Source: Kaistella soli (GTDB lineage: Bacteria > Bacteroidota > Bacteroidia > Flavobacteriales > Weeksellaceae). From it: DNA of 64,000 nt. Where the stretch lies: assembly GCF_019038595.1 (NCBI RefSeq), contig NZ_JAHOPF010000002.1, positions 434,001 to 498,000 of the forward strand. Reading direction: 5' to 3'. Below are positions 52,381-60,451 of the stretch, one piece after another; within the stretch, counting starts at the first letter, position 1; each line of letters begins with the position of its first letter. The notes beneath the pieces are model-generated. The model was not told where the DNA came from, ran no database searches, and saw nothing but the letters and a program-made list of their open reading frames with translations. Made by a program: the position numbers and the translations under genes.

Positions 52381-53511
52381 TTACATTCCAATAACCGGCA
52401 TCGAAAGCATGAGGATATTTTCTTCCGCTTCCAAACCGTCAACCGGCTCGATAATTCCCGGTCTGTTGGGTTGAGACATTTTCATTGTGATATCGTCAGA
52501 ACCTAATACGGAAAGCATTTCTGTAAGGAATTTTGAACTGAAACCGATGTTGATATCTTCACCGTTGTAATCGCAAGGGATCTGCATATCAGCTTTGTTC
52601 GCATATTCAGTATCTTCTGCATGAAGGTGAAGGATATTTCCGGAAAGCTTAAAACGAACCTGATTCGTAGATTTGTTCGACATAATCGAAGCTCTTCTGA
52701 TTGAGCTCAGCAATAAGTTTCTGTTGATGGTTAATACATTCGGGTTTTCTTTCGGGATTACTGCGGTGTAGTTCGGATATTTTCCGTCGATCAGCCTACA
52801 GATCCAGATGTTGTTTCCGAAGGTAAATTTCGCCATGTTTTCATTAAATTCAATAATAACTTCCTCGTTGGAATTGGCAAGAATATTTTTGAAAATAGCC
52901 AAAGGTTTTTTCGGCATGATAAACTCAATAGGTTCTGCATTGATCAAATCGGTTCGTTTATAAACCACCAAACGGTGAGAATCTGTAGAAACGAAATTGG
53001 TTTCATCTTCCTTAAACTGGAATAAAACCCCGGTCATTACAGGTCTCAGGGAATCGTTGCTTGTTGCAAAAAGCGTATTGGTTAAAGCTTCACACAAAAC
53101 TCCGGCACCTATTTTTACACTTTGTGAAGCGTCAAATTCAGGAAGTTCAGGATAATCTTCTGCGTTATCAAGTGCTACAGCGAAATTATCTTTTTCGTCC
53201 AAAATTTCGAGCAGACTTCCGTTTCCGTCCTCAGAATCTTTTACTGACAGGGTTAAAGGCTGTTCTCCGTAAGTTTTCACGAAATCCTGAAAAATTTTCG
53301 CAGGAACAGCAAATTTTCCCGTATCGTCAGATTTCACTTCCAAAGCCGTCACTAAAGTAGTTTCGCCATCGGAAGCTGTTATTTTTAAATTGTTTCCTTC
53401 AAGTTCAAACAGGTAATTTTCAAGAATAGGTCTTGACTGAGAACTGGAAATCACCCCACTTACCGTGTTCAGTGCTTTCTGTAATTCTCCGCTTGCAACA
53501 ATAAATTTCAT
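52381..53511 (-). CDS. dnaN: DNA polymerase III beta subunit (sliding clamp)
   Basis: This 376-residue protein has three repeated clamp domains. Typical elements are MKFIVASGELQKALNTVSGVISSSQSRPILENYLFE at the N-terminus, GVLFQFKEDETNFVSTDSHRLVVYK near 165, and the C-terminal end of clamp proteins, EENILMLSMPVIGM. It encircles DNA and tethers the replicative polymerase. No dnaA or recF lies nearby, which is common in this phylum. A -7 box (TATATTTG on the minus strand, 53603-53610) suggests a leader of about 85 bases. Confidence 0.96.
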   Translation of the reverse strand: MKFIVASGELQKALNTVSGVISSSQSRPILENYLFELEGNNLKITASDGETTLVTALEVKSDDTGKFAVPAKIFQDFVKTYGEQPLTLSVKDSEDGNGSLLEILDEKDNFAVALDNAEDYPELPEFDASQSVKIGAGVLCEALTNTLFATSNDSLRPVMTGVLFQFKEDETNFVSTDSHRLVVYKRTDLINAEPIEFIMPKKPLAIFKNILANSNEEVIIEFNENMAKFTFGNNIWICRLIDGKYPNYTAVIPKENPNVLTINRNLLLSSIRRASIMSNKSTNQVRFKLSGNILHLHAEDTEYANKADMQIPCDYNGEDINIGFSSKFLTEMLSVLGSDDITMKMSQPNRPGIIEPVDGLEAEENILMLSMPVIGM

Positions 53512-53602
53512 ATGTTATGTTATTTTATTGGTAAAATGTAACGGTAAAGTTTTAAATAACTCATTAAATCTTTACAATTACATCTATTTCTTATTATTTT
53601 TA

Positions 53603-53610
53603 CAAATATA
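53603..53610 (-). promoter_or_regulatory. -7 box upstream of dnaN
   Basis: TATATTTG on the minus strand matches TAnnTTTG. No -33 element at the proper spacing is seen, so confidence is moderate. Confidence 0.45.
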
Positions 53611-53678
53611 TGAATTTGAAGCAAAAAAAGGAAACAAACTTTGAAATTAAAAACTAAATTTCATAAAAGTTATCAACA

Positions 53679-54395
53679 TTAATCGGCACCCGGAAAATGA
53701 TAGTGTTTATCGTCGGAATCATCGATCGTGATGTTGAGAGCGAGATACAGAAAATGCAGATTTTTGTTGCCCGACTGAGCAAATTCTCTCTGCCAAAGAT
53801 AGCCGGATGCAATGCCGAAATTTTCATCAATCTGATAACCGAAACCTCCAAAAACTCTGTTACGCGCAAACAATGGTTTCTCTGTTGTAACAAAGAAAAC
53901 TTCATCATAAGCATTGGCAAACAATGTTCCCGGTTTTACCGATTCTGAGTTCAGCGGAACTGAAATATTCAGTCTGTATCTGAGTCGGATTCTGTCAGAA
54001 TGTGCGTCTTTTTTAGGCTCGTAAAACCAGCTTTTTTCTGCCCGGAAACGGTTTTCAAACTTGAATTTCCCTGCCTTTACATCAATCACATCCTGAAGCC
54101 AGACACGGAATTCTTCCTTATCCATCAGGCGATCTTTGTAAGTGCCGTAACGACCGATCCCTATGAAAGGTTTATGATTTTTGGTTAAATTATATCCTAC
54201 TCCACCCTTTATTTCATAATAATCAGGATAGGAGTAGTCTTCTATTCCGCGCAGCTGCCCTTCCGCATAAATGAAATATTTCGGGTGTACCTTATAGGTA
54301 ACCGTTACCGCATTAAAACTTGAAATATGTTCAGTTTGAGCGGAAATATAGTAACCAGTTACTAAAAACATCAGAAGTGCAGACAGCCTTTTCAT
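53679..54395 (-). CDS. DUF2490 outer membrane protein
   Basis: This 238-residue protein has a signal peptide (MKRLSALLMFLVTGYYISAQ). The start at ATG 54395 is chosen over an upstream ATG that would lack a signal. The mature part has alternating beta strands and DUF2490 hallmarks: WLQDVIDVKAGKFKFENRFRAEKSWFY and IRLRYRLNISVPLNS in the middle, and FLYLALNITIDD near the end. It is a predicted beta-barrel in the outer membrane. It lies 80 bases after the TonB-dependent receptor on the same strand and may share its transcript. Function unknown. Confidence 0.85.
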   Translation of the reverse strand: MKRLSALLMFLVTGYYISAQTEHISSFNAVTVTYKVHPKYFIYAEGQLRGIEDYSYPDYYEIKGGVGYNLTKNHKPFIGIGRYGTYKDRLMDKEEFRVWLQDVIDVKAGKFKFENRFRAEKSWFYEPKKDAHSDRIRLRYRLNISVPLNSESVKPGTLFANAYDEVFFVTTEKPLFARNRVFGGFGYQIDENFGIASGYLWQREFAQSGNKNLHFLYLALNITIDDSDDKHYHFPGAD

Positions 54396-54475
54396 CTTGC
54401 GAAAATAATGATTTTTAAGAAAATGATGGCAGTGAATTCCCCTTTTCTGCAACCTACTATCTCTCATCCTTTAAT

Positions 54476-56284
54476 TTAAAGACCGATTTTATAGGTAAAT
54501 CCTACATGAAACCAGCGTGCCGGCATTGGTACACCAAAGGTTTCGGTATAATTTGAATTCGTGATATTATTGACCAAAACGTAAAGATTAAGGTTGCTGA
54601 AATCATAACTTAATTTTTCATCAAGAATTTGGTAGCTTCCGGTTGAGACTCTTTCATCGTAACGGTAAATTAACTGATTCGTGAATTTCTTCAAAAACCG
54701 ATTCTGCAGCTTAGCGACAAACTGGTGTTTCAGATTTTCCATCACATATCTGGAAATTAAATGCTGAGGCTGCGTATTTTTGCTGTCTAAAAAAGTATAC
54801 TGCACCGAGTAGGATTTCACAAAAGAATCGAAATGCTGTCCAAATTCTACTTCTATCCCTTTTGTTTCAATGTTTCCAATGTTTTCAGCAAGCCAGATTT
54901 CATTTGCATTTGATTTTACCCAATCTATGGAGTTCTCAGAATTTCTCATAAAACCGCTGATCTTACCCAGAAAACTGTTCTTCTGAAACCGGTAACCTAT
55001 CTCTGCAGAAACTGCGTTTTCTGGCTTCAAATCCGGATTTCCTGACTCCGTTTTGCTGATATAATAAAGATCGGTAAAAGTTGGAACTCTGTTAACTTTT
55101 GCGATATTTCCGTAAACTTTGTGGTTCTCATTAAAATCATAACCAACATCGAGACCGGGATAGAAAAAATTGCCTTCCTGATCATAATTTGCCCACGAAA
55201 TTCCTGGAGAAATATTCAGTGAATTTCCGAAAAAAGAAAAATGATGCTCCAGAAAAATCTGGGTAACAAACCTTTCCCGGTGGCCCAAATTATTACTGGC
55301 TAGAAACTCTTTCCTGAGTTCAAGTCCCAAACCAGTGGTTCCCAATTTCGACAGATAAGTTCCGTTAAGCTCTCCGCCGATATTATTCCCGATGTGCATG
55401 TTTCGGTAGACTTCAGGCCTGTTACGGATATATTCATACATATCCTGGCCTCTTCGCCAATAGATATTAGAATTTAAACTGAACTTCTGCAACTTTTTGT
55501 CTATTCCCAAACTCACAATAGAAGTCTGGGTTTCCTCATATTGATCTGTGGCAGCCGGAGTAGCATAAAATCCATTGGCTCCAAATTTTTTCTCCTGAAT
55601 GCCGGCCTGAAATTTAATGCTTCCATCATCCAGTAGATACTGATTCTGATAAAAAACATTATTGATTTTGTAATCCGAATTATAGCGGTAACCTTCTGAA
55701 CCCGAAGAATTTACCTGAACAAAATTCGAAAATTTTTCGCTTCCAAAATTGGCACCAAGTCCCAAAGAATATGTTTTATAATCGCCGCCGCTTGCAGAAA
55801 CGACTGCATTTTCTTCCGATCCCGGTTTGGTGATAATATTGATAACTCCTGCGTAAGCATTCTGTCCAAATCTCCTAGCAGCAGGTCCTTTTACGATTTC
55901 AATTTTTTCCACAGATGCTAAATCAAACGGGATGCTCATGGAATTGTGACCGGTTTGCGAATCATTCATCCGGATTCCGTTCACGAGGATCAACACCTGT
56001 TCAAAACTGCTTCCGCGCATCGAAATATCTGCCTGAACCCCGTTACCGCCTCTTTTGCGGATATCCATACCGGTATAATGTGCTAAAACTTCTTCAATAC
56101 TTTTAGCCGGAGAATTTGAAATTTCTTTTTTTGAAACTACCGTAATGTTTTCGTTTACTTTTTTCAGCGGCAGACTCAGAAACTTCCCATGAACGGTAAC
56201 TTCCGCGATCTCATCTGATTTTTCCTGTGCTGAAAACTGTATTACGTTTCCTAAAAACAATGCATAACAAATTATCTTTCTCAT
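54476..56284 (-). CDS. TonB-dependent outer membrane receptor (BtuB-like size)
   Basis: This 602-residue receptor has a signal peptide (to about residue 19), a plug domain (about 40-150, IEEVLAHYTGMDIRKRGGNGVQADISMRGSSFEQVLILVNGIRMND and GPAARRFGQNAYAGVINIITK), and a beta-barrel ending in FHVGFTYKIGL with a C-terminal aromatic/Leu strand. It lacks the N-terminal carboxypeptidase-like domain of SusC proteins. Size and plug pattern resemble vitamin B12/iron-chelate receptors. No cobalamin riboswitch is seen in the upstream leader, so the substrate is open. DUF2490 follows. Confidence 0.9.
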   Translation of the reverse strand: MRKIICYALFLGNVIQFSAQEKSDEIAEVTVHGKFLSLPLKKVNENITVVSKKEISNSPAKSIEEVLAHYTGMDIRKRGGNGVQADISMRGSSFEQVLILVNGIRMNDSQTGHNSMSIPFDLASVEKIEIVKGPAARRFGQNAYAGVINIITKPGSEENAVVSASGGDYKTYSLGLGANFGSEKFSNFVQVNSSGSEGYRYNSDYKINNVFYQNQYLLDDGSIKFQAGIQEKKFGANGFYATPAATDQYEETQTSIVSLGIDKKLQKFSLNSNIYWRRGQDMYEYIRNRPEVYRNMHIGNNIGGELNGTYLSKLGTTGLGLELRKEFLASNNLGHRERFVTQIFLEHHFSFFGNSLNISPGISWANYDQEGNFFYPGLDVGYDFNENHKVYGNIAKVNRVPTFTDLYYISKTESGNPDLKPENAVSAEIGYRFQKNSFLGKISGFMRNSENSIDWVKSNANEIWLAENIGNIETKGIEVEFGQHFDSFVKSYSVQYTFLDSKNTQPQHLISRYVMENLKHQFVAKLQNRFLKKFTNQLIYRYDERVSTGSYQILDEKLSYDFSNLNLYVLVNNITNSNYTETFGVPMPARWFHVGFTYKIGL

Positions 56285-56378
56285 TTCTACAACTTAATTC
56301 TTATTATTTTGCTGATTCAATAATGATAACCATGATAAAAATACCAGTAACAAAAAGGGTTTCCATTAAATTCAGCGG

Positions 56379-56386
56379 CAAATATA
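56379..56386 (-). promoter_or_regulatory. -7 box of the TonB receptor gene
   Basis: TATATTTG on the minus strand matches TAnnTTTG. It would give a leader of about 90 bases before the ATG at 56284. The nearest TTG-like -33 element is too close (13-base spacer), so an activator may be needed. Confidence 0.5.
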
Positions 56387-56440
56387 ATTAAGAATTAAAC
56401 AAAATAAAAAGCGGTTTTTTATTAAATTAAAAAGTATTGG

Positions 56441-56475
56441 CAAAAAAAGATGCAGCTCCTGCGAACTGCATCTTA
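56441..56475 (-). terminator. Rho-independent terminator upstream of the TonB receptor gene
   Basis: AAGATGCAG/CTGCATCTT forms a 9-bp stem with a 10-base loop, followed on the minus strand by seven T. It ends whatever transcript comes from the small open frame at 56498-56548. Confidence 0.82.
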
Positions 56476-56497
56476 TAAAATTCTGAGATTCAGAACC

Positions 56498-56548
56498 TCA
56501 TCTTTTTCTCATCAAATGCGTAATCAGATCATTTAATAATTTTCTCAT
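56498..56548 (-). CDS. Candidate 16-residue small protein or leader peptide
   Basis: The frame encodes MRKLLNDLITHLMRKR, a short amphipathic, basic peptide. It is flanked by a promoter-like pair (56572-56603) and a strong terminator (56441-56475) on the same strand, so the segment is at least a plausible small transcription unit. Whether the RNA, the peptide or neither is functional cannot be told. It lies in the otherwise empty 390 bases between the TonB receptor gene and uvrA. Confidence 0.4.
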   Translation of the reverse strand: MRKLLNDLITHLMRKR

Positions 56549-56571
56549 GATATCATTACTTATTTGTACAA

Positions 56572-56603
56572 CAAATTTAGACAAAATAAAGAGGACACAG
56601 CAA
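56572..56603 (-). promoter_or_regulatory. Promoter-like pair upstream of the 16-residue frame
   Basis: On the minus strand, TTG (complement of 56601-56603) and TAAATTTG (complement of 56572-56579) are separated by 21 bases, fitting the Bacteroidetes consensus. Confidence 0.5.
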
Positions 56604-56648
56604 TATTTGAATGAAAAATATTATAAAATTTTTTCTTCAAAAAAACCG

Positions 56649-56656
56649 TAATTTTG
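56649..56656 (+). promoter_or_regulatory. -7 box of uvrA
   Basis: TAATTTTG matches TAnnTTTG and lies 18 bases before the ATG at 56675. No clear -33 TTG at the expected distance. Confidence 0.5.
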
Positions 56657-56674
56657 TAGGTCTTAATTTTACCC

Positions 56675-59461
56675 ATGGCTACAATTCCTGATATCGATAT
56701 AAAAAAGCAGATTTTCGTAAAAAATGCACACCTCAATAACCTGAAACACATTGATGTTCTTCTGCCGAAGAATAAATTAATTGTGATTACAGGAGTTTCC
56801 GGAAGCGGAAAATCGTCCCTTGCTTTCGACACCATTTATGCCGAAGGACAGCGCAGATATGTTGAAAGTCTGAGTTCCTATGCGCGTCAGTTTTTGGGAA
56901 AACTGGAAAAGCCGAAAGTGGACGACATCAAAGGTTTGGCTCCATCCATCGCAATTCAGCAGAAAGTAATTTCCTCCAATCCACGCTCCACGGTTGGAAC
57001 GTCGACGGAGGTTTACGATTATATAAAGCTGTTCTTTGCCCGAGTCGGACGCACGTTTTCACCAGTTTCGGGAAATGAAGTAAAAAAAGATTCGGTGAGT
57101 GATGTGATTGATTTCATTAAGAAAAATGAAAATCAAACCTTTCTCCTGAGAAATCCTTTACATTTTGATATTTCTAAATTTGCTGAACAGCTGAAAACCC
57201 TTAAACTGTCAGGATTTACCCGTCTTGAAGTCAACGGAAATGTCGCCGGAATTGAAGATCTGGAAAGTTTCGGTTTCGTTCCTGAAAAAGAAATGGAAAT
57301 TCAGCTCGTTATTGACAGTTTCCGTTATGAAAATGATGAGAATTTTCTTCAGCGGCTTGCAGATTCCATTCAGATGGCATTTTATGAAGGCCGCGGCTAC
57401 TGTTCTCTTAAAAATACAGAAACCGGAAAAATTACCGAATTCTCCAATAAATTCGAACTCGACGGCATGGAATTTATGGAACCGAATGTTCATTTTTTCA
57501 GTTTCAACAATCCTTACGGCGCATGTCCCGAATGTGAAGGTTACGGAAAAGTGATCGGAATTGATGAAGATCTGGTGATTCCGAATAAAAATCTTTCGGT
57601 ATTTGAGGATGCCGTTGCCAGCTGGAAAGGCGAAAGCATGAGCGAATGGAAAAAAGCATTCATCAAAAAAGCCGGGACTGAATTTCCGATCCATAAACCC
57701 TATCACGAGCTGACCAAAGAGCAGAAGAATTTTTTATGGAAAGGCGACGCTACTAGGAGTTTTCCTTCTGTGAATAATTTCTTCAAAATGGTGGAAGAAA
57801 ATTTATACAAAATTCAGTACCGCGTTATGCTTTCCAGATTTCGGGGGAAAACGCTTTGTCCGACCTGTGAAGGTTTAAGGCTGCGCGAAGAGACGAAATA
57901 TGTGAAAATTGACGGGCACAACATTCAGGAAATGATTGAACTTCCTTTGGATGAGCTTTTACCGCTGATTAAATCTTTAAAACTCAATCAGCACGATGCG
58001 GAAATTGCGAAAAGACTTGTCTATGAAATTACGACCCGTCTGGAGTTTTTAGAAAAAGTAGGTTTAGGATACCTTACGCTCAACAGAACTTCAAACACCC
58101 TTTCCGGAGGTGAAAGCCAGAGAATTAATCTCGCAACATCGCTCGGAAGTTCACTGGTAGGTTCTATTTACATTTTGGATGAACCTTCTATCGGCCTGCA
58201 TTCCCGCGATACCGAAAATCTGATCGAAGTACTGAAAAACCTCCGTGATCTTGGCAACACCGTAATCGTTGTAGAACACGATGAAGATGTGATGAAAGCC
58301 GCAGATTATATCATCGATATTGGTCCGGAAGCAGGATATCTGGGTGGCGAGTTGGTTTTTGCGGGAGATTTTAAGGAACTTAAAAATTCCGAATCCTTAA
58401 CCGCACAGTATCTTACCGGAACCCTGGAAATAAAAGTTCCGTCAACCCGCAGAAAAGCAAAAGAATGGATTCATATTAAAGGTGCGCGCCAGAATAATTT
58501 AAAGAATATTGATGTCGATATTCCTTTGGAAAGCCTGGTCGTAATTTCCGGAGTTTCAGGAAGCGGAAAATCTACGCTGATGAAAGAAATCCTTACGAAC
58601 GATATCCAGGTTCAGCTTGGCATGGGCGGTAAAAAAGGAGATTACGATTCTGTTGAATTCCCTAAAAAACTGATTAAAAATATTGAACTGATCGACCAGA
58701 ATCCAATTGGCAAATCCTCACGTTCCAATCCCGTAACTTATCTGAAAGCATATGATGACATCCGTGATCTGTTTTCAAAACAGAAACTGGCAAAAGTGCA
58801 GGGACTGAAACCCAAACATTTCTCTTTCAATGTAGACGGCGGAAGATGTGATGAATGCAAGGGAGAAGGTGTTATCAACGTTTCAATGCAGTTCATGGCA
58901 GATATTGAACTTGAATGTGAACCCTGCCACGGAACGCGTTTTAAGAATGAAATTCTGGAGATTAAATTTGATGAAAAAAATATTTCAGATATCCTTCACA
59001 TGACCGTGGACGAAGCCCTTGAATTTTTCACTGAGAATCATGAACAGAAAATTGTAACCAAACTTAAACCTCTACAGGAAGTTGGTTTAGGTTATCTGCA
59101 GCTCGGGCAAAGTTCTTCAACACTTTCCGGAGGGGAAGCGCAAAGGGTAAAACTAGCCTCTTTCCTTGTGAAGGGCGTAACCACTGAAAAAACACTGTTT
59201 ATCTTCGATGAGCCTTCTACGGGTCTGCATTTTCACGACATCAATAAATTGCTTATTTCCCTTCAGGCTCTGATAGGTCTCGGTCATTCGGTGATTGTTA
59301 TTGAGCATCAGCCCGATATCATAAAATCTGCAGATTACATCATCGACATTGGTCCGGAAGCTGGAAAACATGGCGGTGAAGTAGTATTTGAGGGAACACC
59401 TGAAGATTTAATCAAGAATAAAAAATCGCATACAGCGAAGTATTTGAAGGAGAAATTTTAG
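56675..59461 (+). CDS. uvrA: Excinuclease ABC subunit A
   Basis: This 928-residue protein has two ABC ATPase halves: Walker A GVSGSGKSS near 39 and GVSGSGKST near 630, and ABC signatures LSGGESQR near 482 and LSGGEAQR near 818. The zinc modules are intact (CPECEGYG near 285, CDECKGEG near 727). Length is normal. UvrA dimers scan DNA for bulky lesions and load UvrB in nucleotide excision repair. A small lipoprotein gene begins 11 bases after the stop. Confidence 0.96.
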   Translation: MATIPDIDIKKQIFVKNAHLNNLKHIDVLLPKNKLIVITGVSGSGKSSLAFDTIYAEGQRRYVESLSSYARQFLGKLEKPKVDDIKGLAPSIAIQQKVISSNPRSTVGTSTEVYDYIKLFFARVGRTFSPVSGNEVKKDSVSDVIDFIKKNENQTFLLRNPLHFDISKFAEQLKTLKLSGFTRLEVNGNVAGIEDLESFGFVPEKEMEIQLVIDSFRYENDENFLQRLADSIQMAFYEGRGYCSLKNTETGKITEFSNKFELDGMEFMEPNVHFFSFNNPYGACPECEGYGKVIGIDEDLVIPNKNLSVFEDAVASWKGESMSEWKKAFIKKAGTEFPIHKPYHELTKEQKNFLWKGDATRSFPSVNNFFKMVEENLYKIQYRVMLSRFRGKTLCPTCEGLRLREETKYVKIDGHNIQEMIELPLDELLPLIKSLKLNQHDAEIAKRLVYEITTRLEFLEKVGLGYLTLNRTSNTLSGGESQRINLATSLGSSLVGSIYILDEPSIGLHSRDTENLIEVLKNLRDLGNTVIVVEHDEDVMKAADYIIDIGPEAGYLGGELVFAGDFKELKNSESLTAQYLTGTLEIKVPSTRRKAKEWIHIKGARQNNLKNIDVDIPLESLVVISGVSGSGKSTLMKEILTNDIQVQLGMGGKKGDYDSVEFPKKLIKNIELIDQNPIGKSSRSNPVTYLKAYDDIRDLFSKQKLAKVQGLKPKHFSFNVDGGRCDECKGEGVINVSMQFMADIELECEPCHGTRFKNEILEIKFDEKNISDILHMTVDEALEFFTENHEQKIVTKLKPLQEVGLGYLQLGQSSSTLSGGEAQRVKLASFLVKGVTTEKTLFIFDEPSTGLHFHDINKLLISLQALIGLGHSVIVIEHQPDIIKSADYIIDIGPEAGKHGGEVVFEGTPEDLIKNKKSHTAKYLKEKF

Positions 59462-59472
59462 GTTTGTATTCC

Positions 59473-60036
59473 ATGAAAATTTTCACTTTTCTACTCATTA
59501 CTTTAATTATTATTTCATCCTGTAAAAATGATGACAAGGAAAGAGTTGAAAAGAGAATTTTCATCACTTCTAAATTTAATAATGATCTTGAAAAACATTT
59601 AAAAGAAATTATAGACAAGGATTCTACTTTACAAATTATTCCTGAAATAAAAACATACGATTACCCAAAAGGTGAAATCAATTTTATTTTTACAAACGAC
59701 AATAAAATTTATTATCATTATGAAGATCTAATTGATTTTTTGTGTGTACATGATTTAGACAAAACATTCTTCAAAAGGACTTTATCTGCTGACAGTTTAC
59801 ATCAAATTAAATTTGAAAATATTTATCCATTTTTGAAAAACTCCATTCGTCAACACAGAATGAAAAATTCTGGGAATATATTGAAGCCAATATCTTTTTC
59901 TTTTGAATCTGACACTATCGAAAAATACGACATTTACAAACTTTTAGAGAGCATTGACAGTTTGGGTTTTCATCAATATAATGTCCGAAAAACAGCACCA
60001 TTTGAACAAAAAGCTATAAAAGAAAAATTTAAATAA
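59473..60036 (+). CDS. Hypothetical lipoprotein, AT-rich
   Basis: This 187-residue protein has a lipoprotein signal (MKIFTFLLITLIIISSC, Cys17). The mature region (KNDDKERVEKRIFITSK, then VHDLDKTFFKRTLSADSL and DIYKLLESIDSLGFHQYNVRKTAPF) is hydrophilic, with mixed helix and strand and no recognised domain. It is notably AT-rich compared with uvrA, which suggests later acquisition. The start at ATG 59473 gives the canonical signal length. It may be read through from uvrA. Confidence 0.72.
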   Translation: MKIFTFLLITLIIISSCKNDDKERVEKRIFITSKFNNDLEKHLKEIIDKDSTLQIIPEIKTYDYPKGEINFIFTNDNKIYYHYEDLIDFLCVHDLDKTFFKRTLSADSLHQIKFENIYPFLKNSIRQHRMKNSGNILKPISFSFESDTIEKYDIYKLLESIDSLGFHQYNVRKTAPFEQKAIKEKFK

Positions 60037-60150
60037 TAACTTGGCTTTCAGACTTATCCACAAAAAAATGTGAGTAAAGTGTGAATTTTAACATTCAGTT
60101 TACATTCCGTATTGAATTATTTGTTACTTTTACTCTGAAATAACACTGAA

Positions 60151-60204
60151 GTGAAAACAATATCCTTTTACTCCATGTACCGAAATACCATTAAATTGAT
60201 ATAA
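60151..60204 (+). CDS. Candidate 17-residue small protein or small RNA region
   Basis: Starting at GTG 60151 (or ATG 60175), the frame encodes MKTISFYSMYRNTIKLI and stops 6 bases before a strong terminator hairpin. A degenerate -7 box (TACTTTTA, 60125-60132) lies upstream. The arrangement suggests a short transcript; coding capacity is unproven. Confidence 0.35.
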   Translation: MKTISFYSMYRNTIKLI

Positions 60205-60210
60205 AAATTT

Positions 60211-60240
60211 AAGAGAAGCACCGTCGGCTTCTCTTTTTTC
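60211..60240 (+). terminator. Rho-independent terminator, plus strand
   Basis: A perfect 9-bp stem AAGAGAAGC/GCTTCTCTT with a 7-base loop is followed by TTTTTC. It lies 6 bases after the 17-residue frame. Confidence 0.85.
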
Positions 60241-60281
60241 TTGTTGTCTAATTAAAAAAATGAGATGATTTTATCTACTGG

Positions 60282-60312
60282 ATCCGCTGCTAAACAGCGG
60301 ATTCTTTTTTTT
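60282..60312 (+). terminator. Second plus-strand terminator before tRNA-Arg
   Basis: A perfect 8-bp stem ATCCGCTG/CAGCGGAT with a CTAAA loop is followed by TCTTTTTTTT. It would protect the convergent tRNA-Arg gene from plus-strand transcripts. Confidence 0.8.
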
Positions 60313-60386
60313 GGTGACTCCACCAAGAATCGAACTTGGATCTAAAGTTTAGGAAACTTCTATTCTATCCGTTGAACTATGGAGCC
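60312..60386 (-). tRNA. tRNA-Arg (anticodon CCT), CCA end encoded
   Basis: Read on the minus strand, the acceptor stem GGCTCCA/TGGAGTC, D arm, anticodon stem GAAGT/ACTTT with loop TTCCTAA (anticodon CCT), a 4-base variable loop and T arm CCAAG-TTCGATT-CTTGG fold as a complete cloverleaf of 72 bases. The discriminator A is followed by an encoded CCA (60312-60314). It decodes the AGG arginine codon. Its promoter is at 60393-60422. Confidence 0.95.
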
Positions 60387-60392
60387 GTAGAC

Positions 60393-60422
60393 CAAATTTA
60401 CAAAAATCCGCTGCGAAAGCAA
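60393..60422 (-). promoter_or_regulatory. Promoter of tRNA-Arg(CCT)
   Basis: On the minus strand, TTG (complement of 60420-60422) and TAAATTTG (complement of 60393-60400) are separated by 19 bases. The tRNA 5' end follows 6 bases later, as expected for a -7 box. The -33 element lies inside the terminator hairpin of the upstream M28 gene. Confidence 0.75.
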
Positions 60423-60427
60423 CGGAT
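60402..60427 (-). terminator. Rho-independent terminator of the M28 peptidase gene
   Basis: On the minus strand, ATCCGTTGC/GCAGCGGAT (one T-G wobble) with a TTTC loop is followed by TTTTTG. It lies 24 bases after the stop at 60452. Confidence 0.8.
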
Positions 60428-60451
60428 CCGTGATTATAATTGTTGTGATTT

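Larger units (their letters stand above)
60037..60311. other. Gene-poor stretch between the AT-rich lipoprotein and tRNA-Arg
   Basis: The segment contains one 17-codon open frame (60151-60204) and two hairpins with T runs (60211-60240 and 60282-60310), both oriented to stop plus-strand transcription. Together with the M28 terminator and tRNA that follow, this explains most of the 415-base gap between annotated proteins. Confidence 0.6.

Noticed and set aside
56285-56400. Cobalamin riboswitch upstream of the TonB receptor gene
   Set aside because: The leader is only about 90 bases and no B12-box-like sequence or multi-stem architecture is visible.
57209-57706. 165-codon open frame on the minus strand inside uvrA
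   Set aside because: It is fully antisense to conserved UvrA sequence and rich in Phe/Ile/His as expected for a reverse frame; no homology pattern or promoter.
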